DNA of 33,946 nucleotides from Cyclobacteriaceae bacterium (lineage in GTDB: Bacteria; Bacteroidota; Bacteroidia; Cytophagales; Cyclobacteriaceae), in assembly GCA_029858965.1 (NCBI GenBank), contig JAOUDZ010000039.1, forward strand, positions 1 through 33,946. The letters run 5' to 3'. How positions within the stretch are numbered: the first letter of the stretch is position 1; each line of letters opens with the position of its first letter. This document shows, in pieces, positions 9,279 to 16,283 of this stretch. A model generated the notes under the pieces. It saw nothing but the letters and a program-made list of their open reading frames with translations. It was not told where the DNA came from and did no database searches. The position numbers and the translations under genes were made by a program.

Positions 9279-11162
9279 ATGATTCACACCAACATTAAAA
9301 TCAGAAATGGACTGAAGGAAGACTACAGTGATGTTTATACTAAAGAAGTTCTTGAAGCGCTTTCTGCGCTGGCCTCTTTTAATAACGATATAAAGACTGC
9401 CATGGCGGCCCGCATCAAGCGGAGGGCCGATCGCCAGGAAAATGAATTGAGAATCAACTTTCTTGATCCTAATGCAATTATCCCGCGAACAAACATAAAG
9501 GTGGCTGATGCGCGCGCGGGCATGTTCGAAGGAGCAGCGATTCCCACCGACCTTCAACGACAATGGATTCAGGGTACCGGACCCGCCGCAAAACCAAATG
9601 CCTCATTGGAAAGTAGCATTCGAAATGTTGCCTATGCATTGCTTTCCGGGGCAGACGGATGGATGTTTGATGGTGAGGATGCCCTGGGCCAGATTAATGC
9701 CATGTCACTCGACAATCAACGCAACCTGAAGCTGGCAATTCATAAGGATCCTGTCTTCTTGCGGGTAGCCAGGCAGGTAGCTACTGAAATGAATAGGTGG
9801 TCGAATGGTTTTTTTGGTCGGGATATCATCAACGACTGGGCAGCGCAACTCGATTTTACAACAAAAATATTCCGCGCGCGTGGCCTTCACCTGGATGACC
9901 GCCACATCCGGGATGGCCAGGGACTGGCCCTGGCGGCCTCTATTGTAGACCTGACACTATATGTTGTGAACAACTATAAAGCTTTACAAAGTGCAGACTG
10001 CTCCATGGTGTTGTACTTGCCCAAAATACAAACTGCGGAAGAAGCTGCACTGTGGAACGACATGATGAATGCGCTGGAATCATTCCTCCACATTCCGTTA
10101 GGAAGTATCAAGGTTTATGTATTGGTAGAACAACTTGAGGCAACGTATCAGCTGATGGAAATCAGGGCTGCGTTAGGAAAGCACTTTGTGGGATTTAATA
10201 CCGGACGTTGGGATTATATTAATAGTGTAGCTGATGCTATGTCCTGGGACAGCAACTTCATCAACCCAAACATCGAAGCCATTGTGATGACATACGGGTA
10301 CATGCGCAATTACGAAGACAGGGTAAGGCGTGCCGTAAATACCCCGGATCGAAAGGGCAATTTCGCGCTTTGGCAGGGTGGCATGGAGCCCAACATACCG
10401 GTGGGGTCGGAGCAAGGTGTGGAGGCCAGTATGAAGAAGGCTGTTGCGGGGGCTGAACGCGAACAACGCGATGGCGCAAGCGGAAAGTGGGTAGCGCACT
10501 GGAAGATGGTGCATATCGTTAGGCCCGTCTGGGAAAAAGTTGGTGCGTCAAACCAATTGGGCAGAAAATTCCCTCCGCTAACTTACACGCAGCAAGATGC
10601 TGATGGACTGATATTGCTTGAACCTGCAGAAACTACCATCCGTGGTGCGCGCAATCTGCTGAGCGTTGCGCTGCAATATGGGAATGCTTTTTTGCAGGGC
10701 ATGCAGGCAGCAGCGCTTAAACCGGCAGACTATTTCGGCAATGATGATATCCTGTATCTGATGGAGGACATGGCAACCGGTGAGATTAGATTGAGTATCC
10801 TTTGGGAGTGGGTCCATAAAGGAGCCGTTCTAACGGAAGATGATGCAGAGACAAAAATAAAGGCAGGAGATGTTTTTGATGCTACCTTGTTCAACAGATT
10901 GCTGGAGGAGGAATATGGTAAGCTCCTCAATGCAACGAATAAAGATGTTCATGAGAATTCAAAGACATCAACACTCCCTATTTCAAGGCAAATAGCCTAT
11001 ACCTATGTGCTGGAAAGGGTGAAGGCTCCGTGGTTTATTGATTTACTTAACATAAACCTGAACAATACTGATTTGGAAATGGCAAAGAAGCGCATTGATT
11101 TCTATATGGAAAAATTCAAAAGAGAGGGTATTCGGATTACAGAGAACCTGGATTTTGTGTAG
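9279..11162 (+). CDS. aceB: malate synthase (A-like)
   Basis: Condenses glyoxylate with acetyl-CoA to malate. 627 residues, longer than the roughly 530 of E. coli malate synthase A, and divergent, but the active-site landmarks align. RGLHLDDRH (201-209) corresponds to the PRGWHL segment with the catalytic Arg. LVEQLEATYQLMEIRAAL (282-299) corresponds to LIETLPA..QMDEI, with the Mg-binding Glu284. KHFVGFNTGRWDYI (301-314) matches the family signature, with Asp312. LMEDMATGEIRLSILWEW, near the C-terminal domain, carries the catalytic Asp. No isocitrate lyase is in the window, so the glyoxylate more likely comes from the adjacent hydroxyacid dehydrogenase. A 129-base gap to the permease gene allows either operon readthrough or its own promoter. 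A lone TGA-N6-TCA at 9231-9242 lies in that gap but has no matching -7 element. Confidence 0.85.
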   Translation: MIHTNIKIRNGLKEDYSDVYTKEVLEALSALASFNNDIKTAMAARIKRRADRQENELRINFLDPNAIIPRTNIKVADARAGMFEGAAIPTDLQRQWIQGTGPAAKPNASLESSIRNVAYALLSGADGWMFDGEDALGQINAMSLDNQRNLKLAIHKDPVFLRVARQVATEMNRWSNGFFGRDIINDWAAQLDFTTKIFRARGLHLDDRHIRDGQGLALAASIVDLTLYVVNNYKALQSADCSMVLYLPKIQTAEEAALWNDMMNALESFLHIPLGSIKVYVLVEQLEATYQLMEIRAALGKHFVGFNTGRWDYINSVADAMSWDSNFINPNIEAIVMTYGYMRNYEDRVRRAVNTPDRKGNFALWQGGMEPNIPVGSEQGVEASMKKAVAGAEREQRDGASGKWVAHWKMVHIVRPVWEKVGASNQLGRKFPPLTYTQQDADGLILLEPAETTIRGARNLLSVALQYGNAFLQGMQAAALKPADYFGNDDILYLMEDMATGEIRLSILWEWVHKGAVLTEDDAETKIKAGDVFDATLFNRLLEEEYGKLLNATNKDVHENSKTSTLPISRQIAYTYVLERVKAPWFIDLLNINLNNTDLEMAKKRIDFYMEKFKREGIRITENLDFV

Positions 11163-11192
11163 GAGTCCTGTTGTTCAGAATCTTTATCAGGG

Positions 11193-11210
11193 CCTGATTG
11201 AAAAATCAGG
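11193..11210. terminator. possible bidirectional hairpin between convergent genes
   Basis: CCTGATT (11193-11199) pairs with AATCAGG (11204-11210), with a GAAA loop. It sits between malate synthase and the CHAD gene and overlaps the CHAD stop codon. No clear T-tract follows on either side, so terminator function is uncertain. Confidence 0.3.
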
Positions 11211-12024
11211 TCCGCTCAATAAGAACATACGTAGATAGGATTTGGTCAAATAGCTTCTCTCTATTTTCTATCAATTCACGCTTGATTTTCTGCAATTGCT
11301 TTATTTCAGCCTGATTGAATTGAGATGAAAAAACTGCCTTCCTTAAGTGATCTATAGCCACCTGATTGTCATGCCACGTACCGAATAATAACTGAAGCCT
11401 ATTGCAGGGCTTTGGTATTGACATATTCGGGTAGGTTGTTTTTGCAATGAAATAGAAGCCTTTTAGTTTTTTCCGAATGATATGGAGGTCTTGTTCCTTG
11501 AATATTGATCTCTCCATCAATGCGGAGAGTTGTTTTGCCCTCTTTTTCAAAAGGGACTTCACATCATTTTCAGTGACTGTGTCCAGTCGTGAGGTTATTC
11601 TACTCTTTTGACTTTTAATTTTCGCGAAAGTACCGGGTGTTATCTTTTCCACTGCTCTTCTTTTCTTTTTTTCAAGCCTTTGAAGTTGATCAAGATACTT
11701 GCTCGGAGTGTCGGGCATGCTTTTTTTTAAGAGTTCCTGCTCAACTTGAGCGCCTCTTATGGTGCCTGCCATCTTGAATAGGAGTTTGAACGGCCCAAAA
11801 AATTTGGAGAATCTGAAGTCTTTGTCAGAATACCGGAGCAATTCGAACAAGGCCCTCATTTTTTTCAATTCAACCCGAAGTTCGTGGATTCCTTCCTGCG
11901 TGATTTCTTGCCACGGCAGTTGCAGAATCCCTTCTATTTTCTTAAGACGCTTTTTGTAATATTTGCTGGCGAATCCGGTACTTTCCTTTCCGGATAAATG
12001 GCCCGTTTGCACAAGGTTATACAT
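11206..12024 (-). CDS. CHAD domain protein
   Basis: 272 residues, strongly basic and helical, no signal peptide or membrane segment. CHAD domains are helical bundles with conserved His/Arg/Lys that bind inorganic polyphosphate. Seen: the hallmark helix IHELRVELKKMRALFELLR at about 46-64 (His47, Arg50, Lys54, Arg57), and a second repeat with LHIIRKKLKGFYF in the C-terminal half followed by a short LFGTWHDNQVAIDHL stretch, also typical of the family. It begins 6 bases after the stop of the beta-helix gene on the same strand, so it is the last gene of a three-gene operon with that gene and the PfkB kinase. A polyphosphate-related role is family knowledge, not shown here. Confidence 0.85.
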   Translation of the reverse strand: MYNLVQTGHLSGKESTGFASKYYKKRLKKIEGILQLPWQEITQEGIHELRVELKKMRALFELLRYSDKDFRFSKFFGPFKLLFKMAGTIRGAQVEQELLKKSMPDTPSKYLDQLQRLEKKKRRAVEKITPGTFAKIKSQKSRITSRLDTVTENDVKSLLKKRAKQLSALMERSIFKEQDLHIIRKKLKGFYFIAKTTYPNMSIPKPCNRLQLLFGTWHDNQVAIDHLRKAVFSSQFNQAEIKQLQKIKRELIENREKLFDQILSTYVLIERT

Positions 12025-12030
12025 GTGTTC

Positions 12031-13218
12031 TTAGGTTGATGCTGCCGCGTTGCCGCGTTTCCATTTTATATGCTGCAATATTCCTCCGAAAGCCATACAT
12101 ACCAGTATAAACATAATAGCAGGGCCAACAAATGGGGTGAGTGACGCAAGTTTTAGAAAAATAAAAATGCCGAATGCGATAATTAGAATTCTGCTTGTTG
12201 TCAAGGCGTGCTGGTAGAACGTGTTGTTTATCCAGTGGGTTGCTAACAGTGACACAACAACGGTTCCCAGCAATAGCACTGCTACATATCCGATAAGCGC
12301 CAGGATTCCGATCGGAATGCCAACCAGGGTAATCATCGTGATAACGATGGCTATTGGAACACCAACCAGGAATAGGAATCCCAATCCTAACGATTTTAGG
12401 GATGCGTTTTTAACCGTATCAGCCGCTTTTTTAAATGTATCGCGGAAAAAATATTGTATCAAACCTATCATGAGTAGTGCAGTCCCTAAATACCATAACA
12501 GAATAAGGAAAGAAGCAAATCCTAAATAACGCCATTTTCCAGACTCAATCTCAAGAGACGGATCGAAAGTGGCCTTTCCGTTGTGTAATGCATTTTTGAA
12601 ATCCAATGAACCAGCTTTGTTCCAGTATTTTACATCTTTGTTGAAATGTGCATCTGAGCCTATCACAATCGTACTGGCGGCCAACACTGTATTTCCGTCA
12701 ACGGTTCCATTGATTGAAATGTTACCGCCTCTGCAATCAAGGTCGTTGCGTGCTATCCCATTCAAAGCAAATTCGCCGGATGCACTCTTGACATTTCCCT
12801 TTACTTCACCATCGAGTGTTACTTCTCCACCGCTGACAATGAGATTGCCGTTGATGATAACGCCTTTGTCTATTTCGACTTTACCTCCTGTTACAATAAC
12901 GTCCCCCGCTACGCTGTTTGAAAGTTTGATCGTGCCCCCCGCACTACGGATATCATCGCCAATGTACCCATCAAGAATAATGTCACTCCCAGCAGCCAGC
13001 AGATCCTGGGTAACCGTGTCAGTAATCGTGATCGTTCCACCGGCAACAACCAAATCCCCTTTTACAATCGCATTTATTGTTACCCTGCCGCCGGCAACAT
13101 AGAGATCATGATCTACCTTATCATTGATGATCACGCTTTTTCCGGATTGCATTTGCGCAAAGGCAGCAGTAATGGAGCCCATTAAAATTGAAAATAACAG
13201 CAGCCTACTTTTTTTCAT
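12031..13218 (-). CDS. exported bactofilin-like beta-helix protein with C-terminal membrane helices
   Basis: 395 residues. A signal peptide (about 1-21, ending AAFAQ) is followed by roughly 160 residues of short repeats in which gly-rich turns and alternating hydrophobic residues recur every 17-20 positions (GDLVVAGGTITI, GDVIVTGGKVEI, GNLIVSGGEVTL). This is the pattern of a right-handed beta-helix like the polymer-forming bactofilins. Unlike classical cytoplasmic bactofilins it has a leader, and four or so hydrophobic helices fill the region from about 235 to 385. So the beta-helix would face the periplasm, anchored by the membrane domain. The partner or polymer is unknown. It lies between PfkB (59-base gap) and CHAD (6-base gap). 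Confidence 0.7.
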   Translation of the reverse strand: MKKSRLLLFSILMGSITAAFAQMQSGKSVIINDKVDHDLYVAGGRVTINAIVKGDLVVAGGTITITDTVTQDLLAAGSDIILDGYIGDDIRSAGGTIKLSNSVAGDVIVTGGKVEIDKGVIINGNLIVSGGEVTLDGEVKGNVKSASGEFALNGIARNDLDCRGGNISINGTVDGNTVLAASTIVIGSDAHFNKDVKYWNKAGSLDFKNALHNGKATFDPSLEIESGKWRYLGFASFLILLWYLGTALLMIGLIQYFFRDTFKKAADTVKNASLKSLGLGFLFLVGVPIAIVITMITLVGIPIGILALIGYVAVLLLGTVVVSLLATHWINNTFYQHALTTSRILIIAFGIFIFLKLASLTPFVGPAIMFILVCMAFGGILQHIKWKRGNAAAST

Positions 13219-13277
13219 GATTTCTTCGGTTGATTTGTTTATTCATGCCCTTCAAATATGTCAAGTATCTTGAGTGT

Positions 13278-14408
13278 CTATGCATTCCCCAGAAGGTCGT
13301 CAATCCATATGGTGATGTAGTCAACGATGTCCTTGATGCCTGGACTAATGCCATTTTGAATATAGACGCCAGAAGTAGCCATCCCCAGGAGCATACATTG
13401 TGGTAACGAAAGACCTGCAAGTAAGCCCAGGCAATATCCGGCATTCAGATTGTCCCCGCCACCCGTCAGGACTTTTGGTTCTGTGACCAACCTGCCCTGC
13501 AATGCAAGTGTTTCGTGCTGACGGTAAACAATAGTCCTGTCAATAGGATGAACCAACAGACTATCAATTTTAATCGTTTTATAAAGTAAGTCTCCGGCCT
13601 CTTCAACCGGAGGCATCTTGCTTTTTGTATCGCGTCCATTGATAGCGGCCCAGATTTTGAGCGTTTCATTTTCGTTGAGCCCAACCGTAACTTTTCCATA
13701 GGCAGAAAAACTGCTCATTAAATCCAATACTTCGTCTATTTCTTCAGGAGTCTTTTTTGAAGGATCGCACAAGTCAAACAAAAAAAGAAAATCTTGCTTG
13801 CCTGAAGGTTTGATGATGTCATTGAGAACACCTTGCCAGATATCGCTCGCATGCGGCAGGTTCACCCAATCTACAAAGGCGAGGAGTTGACTGTTCATAA
13901 TCACCTTTCTGAGCTTTTCAATACCTGCCGTTTTTGTTATGTGTTGCCAGTCATAATGGTCAAAAACGCTTAGTTCGGAGAAGATCATTTTGCCATCTTC
14001 AAATTCTATTGCGTCGCTTTCACCTGCATTCAATGCGCTGATTACTTCACACTTACTGTCCATAGAAGAAAACACAGGGTGCTTTTCCGGGTAACCCATA
14101 CTCCCAACGCAGTAACTCTGGACGCCTAATTTCCCCAACGTGTTTGACAAAATTGGCGCATTGCCGCCAAGTTTTGTCCGCTGTGTGACCATTTCTATTT
14201 GTCCGCTTTTACCTGTCGCTGCCTTGATGCGGTCAGAGAACTCTTTTAACGTTTTGTAATATTCAGCTTTTAAGTGGTGCTTTTGCCTTACAGCCTTTTT
14301 GATCTTGTCAACAAAGCCGTCAAATCCGACAAAAATCTTTTTATCAGTAGTAATTCCCCTTACTTGCGTCTGTAAATCAGACAGCATGGCGATCGATGTA
14401 GTTGACAT
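13278..14408 (-). CDS. PfkB-family carbohydrate kinase
   Basis: 376 residues, cytoplasmic. Ribokinase/PfkB fold: an N-terminal KLGGNAPILSNTLGKLG segment (79-95) gives the glycine pair that clamps the substrate, NENE at 245-248 is the Mg/phosphate motif, and TGGGDNLNAGYCLGLLAG near 315-332 is the anion-hole motif with catalytic base Asp319 (a GGGD variant of the usual GAGD). The sugar or nucleoside substrate cannot be read. It is the first gene of the minus-strand operon with the beta-helix and CHAD genes. Its start faces the regulator gene across a 565-base spacer; TACTTTTA just upstream on the minus strand resembles a Bacteroidota -7 element. Confidence 0.8.
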   Translation of the reverse strand: MSTTSIAMLSDLQTQVRGITTDKKIFVGFDGFVDKIKKAVRQKHHLKAEYYKTLKEFSDRIKAATGKSGQIEMVTQRTKLGGNAPILSNTLGKLGVQSYCVGSMGYPEKHPVFSSMDSKCEVISALNAGESDAIEFEDGKMIFSELSVFDHYDWQHITKTAGIEKLRKVIMNSQLLAFVDWVNLPHASDIWQGVLNDIIKPSGKQDFLFLFDLCDPSKKTPEEIDEVLDLMSSFSAYGKVTVGLNENETLKIWAAINGRDTKSKMPPVEEAGDLLYKTIKIDSLLVHPIDRTIVYRQHETLALQGRLVTEPKVLTGGGDNLNAGYCLGLLAGLSLPQCMLLGMATSGVYIQNGISPGIKDIVDYITIWIDDLLGNA

Positions 14409-14480
14409 GCTAAAGCTTTAACCGGATTTAGTCTAAAAGTATAAGAATATTATTTCACCCGGAATGACTTTTACCGTAGT

Positions 14481-14621
14481 ATGGAATTGATTTATGTCAG
14501 TAATGATTCAGCAAAAATGAGCGAATACGATATTTCAGCACCTTATCATCTTGCCCGCTTCGCCAGAGCTGAAGCACTATTGAAAAAAATTAAGAAGAGG
14601 AGGGAAAAAGTTCCCACTTAA
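14481..14621 (+). CDS. possible small protein, 46 residues
   Basis: ATG to TAA encodes 46 residues with a basic C-terminus (LLKKIKKRREKVP) and a soluble N-terminal half. No family recognised. It lies in the spacer between the divergent PfkB and regulator genes, upstream of the tandem dyads. The only support is a plausible composition and an amphipathic, positively charged end; no clear ribosome-binding site was seen. Confidence 0.3.
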   Translation: MELIYVSNDSAKMSEYDISAPYHLARFARAEALLKKIKKRREKVPT

Positions 14622-14680
14622 GCAGCGCAGGCTGCAGAAATCACGGGTCTGCAGTAATTGCATTTATTTCAGTTTTTACG

Positions 14681-14748
14681 AAATGATTTAAGTCATTTGC
14701 GGCGATGACCTTGCTCATCCAAAGGGCGTCTCGGGGCATATAGTTTTA
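14681..14748 (+). promoter_or_regulatory. tandem FNR/CRP-like dyads plus -7 element, promoter of the regulator operon
   Basis: Dyad 1 is AAATGA-N6-TCATTT (14681-14698, core 14684-14695). Dyad 2 is GATGA-N6-TCATC (14705-14718, core 14706-14717). Their centres are 22 bp apart. TAGTTTTA at 14741-14748 matches the Bacteroidota TAnnTTTG -7 element with one mismatch and starts 29.5 bp after the centre of dyad 2. Transcription would begin near 14753, leaving a leader of about 47 bases before the small membrane protein at 14800. Confidence 0.6.
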
Positions 14749-14799
14749 GACTATTGAGAAACGGGTTAATCTACCGCGTAAAAGGTGGAATTTTTTGAT

Positions 14800-14958
14800 A
14801 TGAGTAATTCTTTTGTCCCTTTCAATTCACACCTGGTTGGCATCGTTTTGATGCCCACCGTATTGATTTGGGATGCTTGTATTATAATTCTTGCGGGTAC
14901 GACATGGTATTTGTTTCTCGCCATTGCCGTGATTTGGCAGTTTCGGGTTTCAACATAG
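14800..14958 (+). CDS. small single-span membrane protein, 52 residues
   Basis: ATG to TAG encodes 52 residues that are mostly hydrophobic (LVGIVLMPTVLIWDACIIIL then TTWYLFLAIAVIWQF), enough for one long or two short membrane segments. AAAGGTGG stands about 8 bases upstream, a good ribosome-binding site. The gene ends 15 bases before the start of the hybrid regulator and shares its promoter, so it is likely co-transcribed. No family recognised. A role as a membrane partner or signal input for the regulator is only a guess from position. Confidence 0.5.
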   Translation: MSNSFVPFNSHLVGIVLMPTVLIWDACIIILAGTTWYLFLAIAVIWQFRVST

Positions 14959-14973
14959 TCAATTGCATAAGTT

Positions 14974-16032
14974 ATGAGCCATAAGATTTTGTTAATTGAG
15001 GATGAAGCGGCAATGGCGGAGAATATTTCTGAAATTCTTGAGTTGGCGCACTACAACGTTACGATTGCTCCGAACGGAAAAATAGGTGTGGCATTGGCGC
15101 AGGAAAACCATCCGGATTTAATATTGTGTGATGTGATGATGCCTGAGCTTGACGGTTATGGGGTTATTAATATATTGAACAGTGACCCGGATACAGCAGC
15201 CATACCTTTTATCTTCCTTACGGCTAAAGCTGATCGGGAGGATGTTCGCGTAGGAATGAATTTTGGTGCGGATGATTACATCACAAAACCTTTTAGTAGC
15301 GCTGAACTACTGAAAGTGATAGAGACACGACTAAGAAAAGTAGAGCTGCTGAAGTCGGGTTCTGGAAAAGATCCGATGGATTCTTCTCATTTTTTTAATA
15401 AAACAAAAGAATTGCGGGAGTTTCAAAAATTATACGAGAACAGACCTGTTCGCTCGTACAAGCGTAAAGACCTGCTTTTCATGGAGGGGCAAATTCCAAA
15501 TGATCTCTATTATATACTGCAAGGCCAGGTCAAAACCTATAAGGTTAACTATGATGGCAAGGAGCTTATAACGGGCATATATGGTGCAGGGGAGTACTTG
15601 GGATATGTGCCACTACTGGAGGATAAGCCTTATGGTGAGCAGGCTGAAGTGCTTGAAGATGTACGGATTGCGGTGATACCTAAATCTGATTTTCTCGCGC
15701 TAATCTATTCTAGTAAAGATGTTGCCAGAAAGTTCATTAAAGCCCTTTCCAATAACCTTGATGAAATGGAGGAAAGACTGTTGAATCTGGCTTATCAGTC
15801 GGTAAGGCAGCGCGTGGCTGGCACTTTATTAAAACTGAATGAGAAATTCTCAAAACCGAATTCAGATGAACCGATTACCATTGCGCGCAGAGATATTTCC
15901 AATATTGTCGGAACCGCTACAGAGTCATTGAACCGTATTTTGACTGACTTTAAGACTGAAGGCCTGATCGAGACATCCGGGGCAGGCATAAAGATTATCA
16001 ACAAGGCCAAGCTTGAAAGGATACTGTATTGA
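14974..16032 (+). CDS. hybrid response regulator: REC + cyclic-nucleotide-binding fold + CRP/FNR helix-turn-helix
   Basis: 352 residues. Residues 1-122 are a receiver domain with acidic pocket Glu9/Asp10, phosphoacceptor Asp53, Thr83 and Lys105, all present. After a linker, about 155-250 form the CRP-type effector fold, and 278-350 carry the winged helix (RRDISNIVGTATESLNRIL at 305-323). Glu317 and Arg321 align with the recognition-helix Glu and Arg by which CRP and FNR read TGA/TCA. The only cysteine is Cys52, so there is no FNR-type iron-sulfur cluster; phosphorylation or a bound ligand is the more likely signal. No histidine kinase gene is in the window. Its own promoter carries two matching dyads, suggesting autoregulation. 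It is the best candidate to control the genes to its right. Confidence 0.9.
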   Translation: MSHKILLIEDEAAMAENISEILELAHYNVTIAPNGKIGVALAQENHPDLILCDVMMPELDGYGVINILNSDPDTAAIPFIFLTAKADREDVRVGMNFGADDYITKPFSSAELLKVIETRLRKVELLKSGSGKDPMDSSHFFNKTKELREFQKLYENRPVRSYKRKDLLFMEGQIPNDLYYILQGQVKTYKVNYDGKELITGIYGAGEYLGYVPLLEDKPYGEQAEVLEDVRIAVIPKSDFLALIYSSKDVARKFIKALSNNLDEMEERLLNLAYQSVRQRVAGTLLKLNEKFSKPNSDEPITIARRDISNIVGTATESLNRILTDFKTEGLIETSGAGIKIINKAKLERILY

Positions 16033-16283
16033 TAAGCATTGTACTGTGTATTTCTATATCCAGTTGCACTTGTCAAGTTCCCTATGTAGCGCAAACTGTT
16101 AGCGTCCTGGTTCTTAGATTTGGCTTTCCGCACAAACTTCAATGCTATCCGGAACGTCGTATAGTTTCAATTCATTAAAATGGATTAAATTAGGCGCCGG
16201 AAAGGAATTACCGTCAGGCCGTTCTTGTTTTCGATTCCCGCATTGACAAACGATCATAAACCGAAACTCATGAATTTTTCTCT

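Noticed and set aside
12221-13102. Long + strand frames opposite the beta-helix gene
   Set aside because: Low-complexity Pro/Ser/Thr-rich mirror translations of the repeats on the minus strand.
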